Of a stretch of DNA of 64,000 bases, positions 9,433 to 17,875 are shown in pieces; position 1 is the stretch's first letter; each line of letters starts with the position of its first letter. Under the pieces are notes generated by a model. It was not told the DNA's origin. It did not search any database and saw only the letters and a program-made list of their open reading frames with translations. A program made the translations under genes and the position numbers. This stretch comes from Pseudomonas sp. RSB 5.4. Lineage in GTDB: Bacteria > Pseudomonadota > Gammaproteobacteria > Pseudomonadales > Pseudomonadaceae. The DNA is taken from assembly GCF_037126175.1 (NCBI RefSeq), contig NZ_CP146986.1:1516501-1580500 (forward strand). Reading direction: 5' to 3'.

Positions 9433-10041
9433 GCCTTTGTTGTCCAGAAGCCGCTTCGTCATCAACATCGACGTCTGCAACGATTGTCCCGTTCGCTGCA
9501 GCTTGTTCAACAAACTGGCGCCCAACCAGAGTTGATAAAGGGTTTCTGCCAGTTGGCGAGCGTCGGTATCCGGCAGACTTTTATCCAGCTGCCCTTCTTC
9601 CAGGCACGTCGTGATACGCGCAACGATGCGCTCGGCGCCGTCACGCAGCGTGAGTCGCATTGACTCGGACAGGTCGGCGACTTCCGCACTCAACTTCACC
9701 ACCAGGCACTCATCGCCATGGCCTTCCAGGGTGCAACGATTCTGCCAGCCCTGCCAGTAATCCATCAGCCGCTCGTAAGCGCTTAGCCCAGGCAGAGTCA
9801 GGCGTCGTTCCATGTCTGCGAGGTAGCCGACAAAGTAATCCTCGAGCAGCGCCTGCCCGTAGAGCTCTTTGGATTTGAAATAGTGATAGAACGAGCCCTT
9901 GGGCACACCGGCGGTCTGCAGGATCTCGCTCAGGCCAACGCTGGTGAAGCCCTTTTCGGCCATCATGCGGTGGCCAGTGTCGAGCAAGTGTTGGCGAGTA
10001 TCGTCGTAGGTCGGTTTCATGGGGCGCAAAATACCAAACAT
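9427..10041 (-). CDS. nemR: TetR/AcrR-family repressor, NemR-like
   Basis: A 204-residue TetR regulator. The N-terminal helix-turn-helix is clear, with VGLSEILQTAGVPKGSFYHYFKSK at about residues 39-62, and the C-terminal ligand domain matches the NemR/YxaF type. The family senses electrophiles through cysteines; C99 and C108 in the protein are candidates. An operator abuts its own start at 10042-10056, and two further copies precede the DJ-1-like and OYE genes, so it probably represses all three. An in-frame ATG at 10020 is an alternative start; neither has a strong ribosome site. Confidence 0.85.
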   Translation of the reverse strand: MFGILRPMKPTYDDTRQHLLDTGHRMMAEKGFTSVGLSEILQTAGVPKGSFYHYFKSKELYGQALLEDYFVGYLADMERRLTLPGLSAYERLMDYWQGWQNRCTLEGHGDECLVVKLSAEVADLSESMRLTLRDGAERIVARITTCLEEGQLDKSLPDTDARQLAETLYQLWLGASLLNKLQRTGQSLQTSMLMTKRLLDNKGL

Positions 10042-10056
10042 TAGACCAGTCGTATA
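10042..10056. promoter_or_regulatory. NemR-type operator, copy 1
   Basis: TAGACCAGTCGTATA, read on the minus strand as TATACGACTGGTCTA. It shares CGACYGGTCTA with the copies at 10117 and 10954. It touches the start codon of the TetR gene, as expected for autorepression. Confidence 0.7.
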
Positions 10057-10116
10057 TTTCTGATGAGCAGCAGTTTGCCACAGTGACCACTCGAGGACAC
10101 GGTCGCAAAAATTTAC

Positions 10117-10131
10117 TAGACGACCGGTCTA
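10117..10131. promoter_or_regulatory. NemR-type operator, copy 2
   Basis: TAGACGACCGGTCTA, a pseudo-palindrome with arms TAGAC and GTCTA around five bases. It lies between the divergent TetR and DJ-1-like genes. Confidence 0.75.
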
Positions 10132-10216
10132 ATATAAATCTATTCTGTGCCCGTCACTCCTTCCGAGGTGTCGCAGACGAACCCGTCGAGGACACCAGAC
10201 CAACACAGGGCGCTCT

Positions 10217-10894
10217 ATGAAAATCTTGATGGTTCTGACTTCCCACGATCAGCTTGGCACCACCGGCAAGAAAACCGGCTTCTGGCTCGAAGAGTTCGCA
10301 GCTCCCTATTACGCCTTCAAGGATGCCGGTGCGCAGATCACCCTGGTATCGCCGGCCGGCGGCCAGCCACCGCTCGATCCGAAAAGCGATGAACCCGATG
10401 CACAGACCGCTGAAACCGACCGCTTCCGCAAAGACCCTGCTGCCCAACAGGCGCTGGCCAATACCGGGCGCCTGGCGGATGTCAATGCTGGCGATTTCGA
10501 TGCCGTGTTTTATCCCGGTGGCCATGGCCCGCTGTGGGATCTGGCCGAAGACCAACACTCGATCGCCTTGATCGAAGCCTTCGACCGCAGCAACAAACCT
10601 CACGGTTTTGTCTGCCATGCACCGGGCGTTCTGCGTCACGTTGTTGCTGCCGATGGCAAACCGTTGATTCAAGGCCGGAACGTCACCGGTTTCACCAATG
10701 CTGAAGAAGCCGCTGTGGGCCTGACGGATGTCGTGCCGTTCCTGATCGAGGACGAATTTCAGCGTCTCGGTGGGCGTTACTCCAAAGTGGCTGACTGGCA
10801 GGTTCACGTGGTGACCGATGGTCAACTGGTGACGGGTCAAAACCCTGCCAGCTCGGCAGCCGTCGCTGAAAAACTGCTGAAACTGTTGGCCTGA
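10217..10894 (+). CDS. DJ-1/PfpI (Hsp31-like) family protein
   Basis: A 225-residue type 1 glutamine amidotransferase-like protein of the Hsp31/glyoxalase III group. The nucleophile elbow is GFVCHAPG with C133, preceded by the acidic element at FYPGGHGPLWDL (about residues 95-106). Family members hydrate methylglyoxal or act as deglycase/holdase proteins in the cytoplasm. It is preceded by operator copy 2 and followed by an intrinsic terminator, so it is probably induced by reactive carbonyls together with the downstream OYE reductase. This parallels the E. coli nemRA-gloA logic with a different glyoxalase (inference). Confidence 0.9.
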   Translation: MKILMVLTSHDQLGTTGKKTGFWLEEFAAPYYAFKDAGAQITLVSPAGGQPPLDPKSDEPDAQTAETDRFRKDPAAQQALANTGRLADVNAGDFDAVFYPGGHGPLWDLAEDQHSIALIEAFDRSNKPHGFVCHAPGVLRHVVAADGKPLIQGRNVTGFTNAEEAAVGLTDVVPFLIEDEFQRLGGRYSKVADWQVHVVTDGQLVTGQNPASSAAVAEKLLKLLA

Positions 10895-10911
10895 GCCCTC
10901 CAGCGCCCCCG

Positions 10912-10943
10912 ACACCGTGCGCATCCCGCACGGTGTTTTTTTT
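10912..10943 (+). terminator. Intrinsic terminator after the DJ-1-like gene
   Basis: A perfect 10-base-pair stem ACACCGTGCG/CGCACGGTGT with a five-base loop followed by eight T residues. Confidence 0.9.
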
Positions 10944-10953
10944 ACCGCATTAC

Positions 10954-10968
10954 TAGTCGACTGGTCTA
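10954..10968. promoter_or_regulatory. NemR-type operator, copy 3
   Basis: TAGTCGACTGGTCTA followed by ATA, 23 bases before the OYE start. It shares CGACYGGTCTAATA with copy 2. The flanking ACTAG-CGAC context is also common to copies 2 and 3. Confidence 0.75.
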
Positions 10969-10990
10969 ATAAGATCAAAACAGGAATTAC

Positions 10991-12115
10991 ATGAAAAACA
11001 GCCCTTACTTCACCCCCGTCACCCTGGGCCTGCATACCTTGAAAAACCGCATCGTCCTGCCTCCCCTCACCCGCCAGCGCAGCACACAACCGGGCAATGT
11101 CGCCAACGCGTTGATGGCCGAGTATTACCAGCAACGTGCCGGCGCCGGTCTGCTGGTCACCGAAGGTACGCAGATCGAGCCTCGCGGTCAGGGCTACGCC
11201 TGGACCCCTGGCATTCATACCCCTGAACAAATTGTCGGATGGCGCAAAGTCACCGAAGCGGTGCATGCAAAGGACGGCGTGATATTCGCGCAGCTTTGGC
11301 ACGTCGGACGTGTGTCCCACACCGCGTTGCAGCCCGATGGCGCGGCACCCGTTTCAGCGTCTGCCATCGCCACCGAGCGTGTCAGTGTGTTCATCGAAAC
11401 CGCGCCGGGTGCTGGCGAGCTGGTTACACCCTCCGCGCCGCGAGCGCTGAGCACCGATGAAGTCCAGGAACTGGTTCAGCTTTATATTCAGGCGGCGCGC
11501 AATGCGATGGACGCCGGCTTCGACGGGATCGAACTGCACTGTGCCAACGGCTATCTGGTGAACCAGTTCATTTCTGCCCACAGCAATGTGCGCACCGATC
11601 AGTACGGTGGCTCGCTGCACAACCGCCTGCGTTTTCTGCGCGAAGTGGTATCGGGTGTCGCCGAGTGCATCGGCAAGGAGAAAGTCGGCGTGCGGTTCGC
11701 GCCATTGTTCACCACCACCGATGAAGCGCGAACCTATCTGGGCATGGTGGAAGAAGACCCGCACACCACTTATATCGAAGCGATCAAGGTGCTTGAGGAT
11801 GTGGGCATTGCCTACCTGTCAATCGCTGAAGCTGACTGGGACGACGCGCCCGTGATGCCGCAGACCTTCCGCCGTGCAGTGCGCGACACCTTCAGTGGCG
11901 CGATCATCTATGCCGGGCGCTACAACGCTGAGTCCGGCGCACAATTGCTTGAGTCGGGACTGGCCGATCTGGTGGCTTTCGGTCGTCCGTTCATGGCCAA
12001 CCCGGACCTGCAGGCGCGCATCGCCAATGACTGGCCGCTCAATCCGTTGAATCACGCCACGGTCTACGGCGGCAATGCCGAAGGCTATGTGGATTACCCG
12101 ACCTACAGCGAATAA
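10991..12115 (+). CDS. nemA: Old Yellow Enzyme-type alkene reductase
   Basis: A 374-residue FMN-dependent ene-reductase that uses NAD(P)H to reduce activated alkenes, quinones and nitro compounds in the cytoplasm. Family signatures visible: the FMN-binding N-terminus (LKNRIVLPPLTRQRS, about residues 17-31), the substrate-binding pair in ELHCANGYL (H183, N186), the DQYGGSLHNR segment (about 206-215) and the late YAGRYN/VAFGRPFMANPD phosphate-binding region. It has its own NemR-type operator and is followed by a hairpin, so it is probably monocistronic. Confidence 0.93.
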   Translation: MKNSPYFTPVTLGLHTLKNRIVLPPLTRQRSTQPGNVANALMAEYYQQRAGAGLLVTEGTQIEPRGQGYAWTPGIHTPEQIVGWRKVTEAVHAKDGVIFAQLWHVGRVSHTALQPDGAAPVSASAIATERVSVFIETAPGAGELVTPSAPRALSTDEVQELVQLYIQAARNAMDAGFDGIELHCANGYLVNQFISAHSNVRTDQYGGSLHNRLRFLREVVSGVAECIGKEKVGVRFAPLFTTTDEARTYLGMVEEDPHTTYIEAIKVLEDVGIAYLSIAEADWDDAPVMPQTFRRAVRDTFSGAIIYAGRYNAESGAQLLESGLADLVAFGRPFMANPDLQARIANDWPLNPLNHATVYGGNAEGYVDYPTYSE

Positions 12116-12132
12116 TTCAGCCAATTCGCACC

Positions 12133-12156
12133 GCGCTCCCATTTTCCCGGGAGCGC
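12133..12156 (+). terminator. Hairpin after the OYE gene
   Basis: A perfect 8-base stem GCGCTCCC/GGGAGCGC with an 8-base loop. The following bases are pyrimidine-rich but not a clean T run, so termination efficiency is uncertain. Confidence 0.5.
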
Positions 12157-12279
12157 ATCCTCTCCTCCCCGCTACACCCGCCACCCTCACGCGCTGCGAT
12201 GTGAGGTTCTCGCATCTGCACAAAAAAGATCTCCGATTCATTGTCAGGTGGATTTTTTCAGCCTATCTTGAATAAAACC

Positions 12280-12304
12280 TATACAAAGCACTTCATTGCG
12301 TACA
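12280..12304. promoter_or_regulatory. Imperfect LitR/PplR-like repeat upstream of folE
   Basis: TATACA and CGTACA separated by 13 bases, about 55-80 bases before folE. It resembles the light-regulator direct repeat but has one extra spacer base and one mismatch. Confidence 0.3.
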
Positions 12305-12357
12305 ACTCTTCCGCTATGGATTGGCCCTCACGCACAGCACCGCCGCGAGAACCCTGA

Positions 12358-12918
12358 ATGAATCCTCTACTTGCCAGCCATTACCGTGAAATCCTCATCG
12401 GCGTCGGCGAAGACCCCGAGCGTGAAGGCCTGCTGGATACGCCCAAACGTGCGGCCAAAGCGATGCAGTATCTGTGCAATGGCTACACGATGAGCCTTGA
12501 AGACGTCACCAACGGTGCGCTGTTCGAGTCGCAGAACGATGAGATGGTCATCGTCAGTGACATCGAGCTCTATTCCCTGTGTGAGCACCACATGCTGCCC
12601 TTCATCGGCAAGGCGCACGTGGCGTACATCCCCACCGGCAGAGTGCTGGGTCTGTCGAAGGTAGCGCGCGTGGTGGACATGTTCGCCCGTCGCCTGCAGA
12701 TCCAGGAAAACCTCACCCGGCAAATCGCCGAGGCGATCCAGCAGATCACCGATGCCGCCGGGGTGGCCGTGGTCATTGAAGCAAGACACATGTGCATGAT
12801 GATGCGCGGCGTGGAAAAGCAGAACTCGATCATGACGTCCTCGGTGATGCTCGGCGCCTTCCGTGACAGCTCCACGACGCGTCAGGAGTTCCTGCAATTG
12901 ATCGGGCGGCGAAGTTGA
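12358..12918 (+). CDS. folE: GTP cyclohydrolase I
   Basis: A 186-residue homodecameric cytoplasmic enzyme converting GTP to 7,8-dihydroneopterin triphosphate, the first step of folate/pterin synthesis. Zinc ligands are visible in [10 protein letters not shown] (C75, H78) and in HMCMMMRG near residue 146, and the QENLTRQI block is present near 116-123. The length is usual. It heads a cluster with a cryptochrome/photolyase, and folE is light-induced in P. putida (literature knowledge); a pterin or deazaflavin-type antenna supply role is plausible. It is probably one of several folE copies in the genome. Confidence 0.93.
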   Translation: MNPLLASHYREILIGVGEDPEREGLLDTPKRAAKAMQYLCNGYTMSLEDVTNGALFESQNDEMVIVSDIELYSLCEHHMLPFIGKAHVAYIPTGRVLGLSKVARVVDMFARRLQIQENLTRQIAEAIQQITDAAGVAVVIEARHMCMMMRGVEKQNSIMTSSVMLGAFRDSSTTRQEFLQLIGRRS

Positions 12919-12947
12919 TTTCCGACCTTCGACAGGTGCGATAAACC

Positions 12948-12971
12948 TGTACACGGCAAACCCACTGTACA
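12948..12971 (+). promoter_or_regulatory. LitR/PplR light-regulator direct repeat
   Basis: TGTACA, exactly 12 bases, TGTACA. This fits the binding site reported for the B12-dependent light-sensing PplR1 regulator of P. putida, T(G/A)TACA-N12-TGTA(C/T)A as I recall it. It lies 55 bases before the lipoprotein start and should place that gene, the small protein and the cryptochrome under light control. Confidence 0.7.
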
Positions 12972-13025
12972 AGCACGATATTCCCAACTTCACCCTCCAT
13001 ACCTGTGCACTCAGGGAGAACGGCA

Positions 13026-13568
13026 ATGGCCCGACTTGTGCTCTTACTGGCTCTGTTACTCGGCGTTGCAAGCTGCGGCAGCGTGGATGTCGCCCGCTAT
13101 GCGGATCAGCAACCGGCGCTGGATCTGCAGCGCTTTTTCAGCAAACCCGTGAAAGCCTGGGGGATGTTTCAGAAGCGCTCCGGAGAAGTGGTCAAGCGGT
13201 TCGAGGTCAACATCGTCAGCCATCGTAAAGGCGACAACCTGATTCTCGATGAGCACTTCCTGTACAGCGACGGCACGCGCCAACGTCGCGTCTGGACCCT
13301 GACGCCGGAGGGCCAGGGACGCTGGAGCGGTCGTGCGGGTGACGTGGTGGGTGTCGCCACAGGCCAGGTCGCCGGCAATGCGTTGCACTGGCGTTATCAC
13401 CTGAATCTGCCGGTCGATGGCTCGACCTATGAAATGAGCATGGACGACTGGATGTACCAGATGGACGAGGACACGCTGATCAACCGCACCAGCATGTCCA
13501 AGCTCGGTGTTGAAGTCGGCCAGGTGACCTTGTTCTTCCGTCGCCAGGGCGCGGGGGAAAACCAATGA
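13026..13568 (+). CDS. DUF3833-family lipoprotein
   Basis: A 180-residue predicted lipoprotein. A hydrophobic signal of about 17 residues ends in a lipobox LLGVASC. The rest matches the DUF3833 type: F-x-G-x-F-style strands such as KAWGMFQKRSG, the DEHFLYSDG segment, and MDDWMYQMDED near residue 138. I chose ATG 13026, preceded by GGGAGAA, over an upstream GTG. No biochemical function is established. It is first in the probable light-inducible run ending in the cryptochrome gene. Confidence 0.88.
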   Translation: MARLVLLLALLLGVASCGSVDVARYADQQPALDLQRFFSKPVKAWGMFQKRSGEVVKRFEVNIVSHRKGDNLILDEHFLYSDGTRQRRVWTLTPEGQGRWSGRAGDVVGVATGQVAGNALHWRYHLNLPVDGSTYEMSMDDWMYQMDEDTLINRTSMSKLGVEVGQVTLFFRRQGAGENQ

Positions 13569-13600
13569 ACAGTGCTGAATTGATAGGCAAGGAGTGAAGC

Positions 13601-13906
13601 ATGAATCTGCAAACCCTGACCGAGCGTGCGGCCAACAGCGAAATACGTGAGCTGGAACTGCTGTCGCTTGAAGGTGGTTTTTACCTGGCCCGCATCCGTC
13701 TGGATCACGGCCAGTTCACCTTGCTCGACGACGCGGCGAAACCGATGCACTTGCGTTCAATCACCCATCTGCGTGACTTGCTGCAGACTGTGCCGGCATT
13801 CCCCTGCGTGCTGGTGCAGCAATGCGTGCACGACGAAATGTGCGGGCGTGATAGCGGGCCCGTCGAAGAACTGCGCATTCCGTTTTCGCTGACCACACCG
13901 TTATGA
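13601..13906 (+). CDS. Small conserved protein (DUF6482-type)
   Basis: A 101-residue soluble protein with a strong AAGGAG ribosome site. It matches the length and pattern of the pseudomonad DUF6482 proteins that sit next to photolyase genes: an N-terminal helix, an F/YLARI-type strand, and a C-terminal HDEMCG motif with two cysteines. No catalytic motif is recognised. It lies 32 bases after the lipoprotein and 25 before the cryptochrome, so it is probably cotranscribed. Confidence 0.75.
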   Translation: MNLQTLTERAANSEIRELELLSLEGGFYLARIRLDHGQFTLLDDAAKPMHLRSITHLRDLLQTVPAFPCVLVQQCVHDEMCGRDSGPVEELRIPFSLTTPL

Positions 13907-13931
13907 AACGAATGCTGCCGGATCGCACTGA

Positions 13932-15470
13932 ATGAACCAGAATCGTCGGTTGTGCCTGGTGCTGGGCGATCAGTTGTCCTTCGACCTGGCTTCATTGCAG
14001 GCACTTGATAGCGAGCGCGACACCGTGCTGCTGGTCGAGGTCATGGAAGAAGCCAGCCATGTGCCGCACCACCCGCAAAAAATTGCCCTGATCTTCAGCG
14101 CCATGCGTCATTTCGCACAGGCACTGCGAGATCAGGGCGTTCGTGTCGAATATGTAACCCTGGATGATCCGCACAATAGCGGTTCAGTGCCGGGGGAATT
14201 ACACCGTTGGCAACAGCGGCTGCAGGTCGAGGAACTGCACATCACCGAGTGCGGGGACTGGCGACTGGAGCAGTCGATCAAGGACTGTGGTCTTCCCGTT
14301 TATTGGCACGCCGACACGCGTTTTCTGTGCAGTCGTGCCGAGTTTGCCGCTTGGGCTGCCGGCAAAAAGCAGTTGCGCATGGAGTTCTTTTATCGCGAGA
14401 TGCGCCGCAAGAGTCGCTTGCTGCTCAACGGCGACGGCACGCCGGTGGGCGGCGCGTGGAATTTCGATGCGGAAAATCGCAAGGCCCTGCCCAAAGGCGT
14501 GAAGGCCCCCTACCCGGTCCGCTTCAGCAACGACGCCATCACCCGTGAAGTGCTTGCGTTGGTGAAGGCGCGCTTCAGCCAGCACTACGGCACACTCGAC
14601 GACTTCAACTACCCGGTCACCCATGCCGACGCGCAGGCGCTGTGGGCATACTTTCTGGATTATGGTCTGGCAGGATTCGGCGACTATCAGGACGCCATGG
14701 CCAGTGATGAACCGTTCCTGTTTCATGCGCGGATCAGCGCCGCACTCAACATTGGCCTGTTGGATTTGCGACAGCTGTGCAGCGATGTCGAATCGGCCTA
14801 TTGGTCAGGAAGGATTGCGCTGAATGCGGCCGAAGGCTTCATTCGCCAACTGATCGGCTGGCGAGAATATGTGCGCGGCGTGTACTGGCTGAAAATGCCG
14901 GACTACGCACTGGGCAATGCATTCGGCAACAGCCGGCCATTGCCCGAGTTCTACTGGACCGGTGCTACGCAGATGAACTGCATGCGCCAGGCCATCGGCC
15001 AGAGTCTGCAGCATGCCTACGCGCATCACATTCAGCGGCTGATGGTCACCGGCAATTTTGCCCTGCTCGCCGGCATCGCGCCGAGCCAGATCTGTGAGTG
15101 GTATCTGGCCATCTACATGGACGCCTTCGACTGGGTCGAGCTGCCCAACACGCTGGGCATGGTCATGCACGCCGATGGCGGTTATCTCGGTTCCAAACCT
15201 TATTGCGCCAGTGGCCAATACATCAATCGGATGTCCGACTACTGCCGAGGTTGCGCCTACAAGGTCAGCGAAAGCACGGCGGACAATGCCTGTCCGTTCA
15301 ATTCGTTGTACTGGCATTTCCTGATGCGCCACGGTGATCTGCTGCGCGGCAATCAGCACATGGCGATGATGTACAAGAACCTGGACCGTATGCCGCAAGC
15401 CAAGCAGGATGCGTTGTGGCAACGCGGGCAGAACCTGTTGGCCCGCCTGGATAATGGCGAGTCGATTTGA
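13932..15470 (+). CDS. cryB: FeS-type cryptochrome/photolyase-like protein (CryB/PhrB type)
   Basis: A 512-residue flavoprotein of the iron-sulfur bacterial cryptochrome/photolyase (FeS-BCP) class, related to Rhodobacter CryB and Agrobacterium PhrB, a (6-4) photolyase. The N-terminal Rossmann domain (LVLGDQLSFDL, about residues 8-18) would bind the antenna chromophore; the C-terminal half binds FAD. Cysteines expected to hold a 4Fe-4S cluster are visible in QICEWY, in the DYCRGC pair and in NACPFN. Whether it repairs DNA or signals cannot be decided from sequence. It lies downstream of the PplR-type repeat, third gene of the run. Confidence 0.92.
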   Translation: MNQNRRLCLVLGDQLSFDLASLQALDSERDTVLLVEVMEEASHVPHHPQKIALIFSAMRHFAQALRDQGVRVEYVTLDDPHNSGSVPGELHRWQQRLQVEELHITECGDWRLEQSIKDCGLPVYWHADTRFLCSRAEFAAWAAGKKQLRMEFFYREMRRKSRLLLNGDGTPVGGAWNFDAENRKALPKGVKAPYPVRFSNDAITREVLALVKARFSQHYGTLDDFNYPVTHADAQALWAYFLDYGLAGFGDYQDAMASDEPFLFHARISAALNIGLLDLRQLCSDVESAYWSGRIALNAAEGFIRQLIGWREYVRGVYWLKMPDYALGNAFGNSRPLPEFYWTGATQMNCMRQAIGQSLQHAYAHHIQRLMVTGNFALLAGIAPSQICEWYLAIYMDAFDWVELPNTLGMVMHADGGYLGSKPYCASGQYINRMSDYCRGCAYKVSESTADNACPFNSLYWHFLMRHGDLLRGNQHMAMMYKNLDRMPQAKQDALWQRGQNLLARLDNGESI

Positions 15471-15629
15471 AATGAACGCTCGCTTGCGCGGGTGGTGAAA
15501 CTTAAGCACAGCGCGCCCGGTCAACGGATGATCGGCGCTCGAGTCGCCTGCGAGCGCAACGTCCACTGCTCGCGTTGTGCCTACGCGCGCTATGAAGCCA
15601 GACCCTGAAAATTCAACAAAGCAGGTCAC

Positions 15630-17819
15630 ATGGATACCCTTGAACACCTTAGTCGCGAAGCGCTTGAGTCAGAGGTAAGGCGATTGCGCGCGGCGCTTCA
15701 GAGCACCCTGGTCGACACGCAGGTCGTTGACCTCGATCGCGACATGGCGGCGCAACTGCAAGCCAGTCGGGATGCGCTCGCCCGCAGCGAGGCACGCTTC
15801 ATCACCATTCTGGAAACCATCGAATCGGCGTTCGCCATCGTCAAAGTCAAATTCGACGCCGACGATAAACCCGTCGACTACTACTTCGTCGAAGCCAACC
15901 CGGCATTCGAACGCCAGTGCGGGGTCAACCTGCGCGGCAAATGGGTGACAGAGTTCGCGCCCAATCTGGAAAGCTTCTGGTTCGAGACCTACGGTCATGT
16001 GGCCAAGACCGGCGAACCGGCGAACTTCGAGAACTACGCCAACACCTTCGAACGCTGGTTCGACGTGCGCGCGGTGCGTGTCGGCGATCCGGCTGACCGG
16101 CAGATCGCGATCCTGTTCAACGACGTCACTCAGCGGCGCGACGCCGAGGAGCGCTTGCGTGCCAGTGAAGCGCTTGCGCGGGAAAACGTCGAGCGTGTGC
16201 AACTGGCGCTCGCCGCCGGCGCGATCATCGGCACCTGGCACTGGGACTTGCCTACCGATCGTTTCGCGGTGGACGAAGCGTTCGCCCGGGTGTTTGACCT
16301 CGACCCGGCGCTGGGCCGCGAAGGGCTGAGCCTCGAGCAAGTGATCACCACAGTGCACCCCGACGACAAGGACGGACTGACCAGCGCGATCAACGAAGCC
16401 ATCGGCCGTGGTGGTGCCTACTCCCACCAGTACCGTGTGCGCCGCGGTGACGGCAAATACCAGTGGATCGAGGCCAACGGCCGTGTGGAATGTGCCGATA
16501 ATGGAACGCCGCTGCGCTTTCCCGGCGTGCTGATCGATGTCGAGGAACGGCGCAATGTCGAAGCGGAGCGCGACCGCGCCATCGCTGCGTTGCGCGCGCT
16601 CAACGATACGCTGGAGCAGCGCGTGTCATCGCGCACCGCAGAGTTGATGCAGGCCGAAGAGAAACTACGCCAGTCGCAGAAAATGGAGGCCGTCGGCCAA
16701 CTGACCGGGGGCCTGGCACATGACTTCAACAATCTGCTGGCCGGCATTTCCGGCGCGCTGGAGCTGATGGGCGCACGCATAAGCCAGGGCCGGCTGAGTG
16801 AGGTTGACAAGTACATGGTCACTGCCCAGGGCGCGGTCAAACGTGCAGCCGCACTGACCCACCGCCTGCTGGCGTTCTCCAGACGCCAGACCCTTGATCC
16901 GCGGCCAACCGATGTCAACACGCTGATGACCGGCATGACCGAACTGATCCAGCGTACGGTCGGCCCCAGCATCGTCCTGGAAACCCGCGCCGCGCCCGAG
17001 CTATGGCCAACGCTGGTCGATGCCAGCCAGTTGGAAAACGCCCTGCTCAACCTGTGCATCAACGCGCGCGACGCGATGCCGGACGGCGGGCGCATTACCA
17101 TCGAAACAGCCAACCGCACGCTGGACTGCGAGACGGCGCGCACCCTGGACATGCCCGAGGGCGAATACCTGTGTCTGTGCGTGACCGATACCGGCACCGG
17201 CATGACCGCGGATGTCATCGCCAAGGCCTTCGATCCGTTCTTCACCACCAAACCGCTGGGCCAGGGCACGGGGCTGGGGCTGTCGATGATTTACGGTTTC
17301 GCCAAGCAGTCCGGTGGCCAGGTGCGCGTGCATTCGCAGGTCGGCCATGGCACCGAGATGTGCATTTACCTGCCTCGTTACCATGGCGAGCCCGTGGCGA
17401 ATCAGGATCACAAGGACAATGCGCCGGCCGCTTTGCCCAAGGCAGGCGAGACGATTCTGGTTGTGGACGACGAGCCTACGGTGCGTGCGCTGTTGACTGA
17501 CGTACTCGGCGATCTCGGCTACACCTTGATAGAGGCCGCTGACAGTGTGGTTGGGCTGAAGATGTTGCGCTCGGACATTCACATCGACTTGCTGATTACC
17601 GACGTCGGCTTACCGGGTGGCATGAACGGTCGGCAACTGGCCGACGCCGGCCGGGAAATCCGCCAGAACCTTAAGACCCTGTTCATTACCGGGTACGCAG
17701 AAAACGCGGTGATTGGCGCCGGTCAATTGGGCCCGGACATGCAGGTGCTGACCAAGCCGTTTGCCGTCGACACGCTGGTGGCGCGGGTCAGTGACCTGAT
17801 GGCGATGAAATCCGAATGA
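15630..17819 (+). CDS. PAS-domain hybrid histidine kinase with receiver domain
   Basis: A 729-residue cytoplasmic sensor kinase: N-terminal coiled coil (residues 1-60), a PAS domain (about 55-180), a second PAS/PAC (about 190-310, with HPDD and YRVRRGDGKYQWIEANG), a coiled coil, HisKA with histidine in GGLAHDFNNLL near residue 364, HATPase with GTGLGLSM near 551, and a C-terminal receiver with aspartate in LITDVGLPGG near 657. No membrane segment is seen. Such PAS-kinases often sense light or redox. It lies between cryB and tspO on the same strand, but the 159-base gap suggests its own promoter. Its partner regulator is not in the window. Confidence 0.88.
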   Translation: MDTLEHLSREALESEVRRLRAALQSTLVDTQVVDLDRDMAAQLQASRDALARSEARFITILETIESAFAIVKVKFDADDKPVDYYFVEANPAFERQCGVNLRGKWVTEFAPNLESFWFETYGHVAKTGEPANFENYANTFERWFDVRAVRVGDPADRQIAILFNDVTQRRDAEERLRASEALARENVERVQLALAAGAIIGTWHWDLPTDRFAVDEAFARVFDLDPALGREGLSLEQVITTVHPDDKDGLTSAINEAIGRGGAYSHQYRVRRGDGKYQWIEANGRVECADNGTPLRFPGVLIDVEERRNVEAERDRAIAALRALNDTLEQRVSSRTAELMQAEEKLRQSQKMEAVGQLTGGLAHDFNNLLAGISGALELMGARISQGRLSEVDKYMVTAQGAVKRAAALTHRLLAFSRRQTLDPRPTDVNTLMTGMTELIQRTVGPSIVLETRAAPELWPTLVDASQLENALLNLCINARDAMPDGGRITIETANRTLDCETARTLDMPEGEYLCLCVTDTGTGMTADVIAKAFDPFFTTKPLGQGTGLGLSMIYGFAKQSGGQVRVHSQVGHGTEMCIYLPRYHGEPVANQDHKDNAPAALPKAGETILVVDDEPTVRALLTDVLGDLGYTLIEAADSVVGLKMLRSDIHIDLLITDVGLPGGMNGRQLADAGREIRQNLKTLFITGYAENAVIGAGQLGPDMQVLTKPFAVDTLVARVSDLMAMKSE

Positions 17820-17875
17820 GCGACCGTTGCGACGCTATAACCCCAGACAGAGTGGCTGCGGCCAAGGAGTGATAA

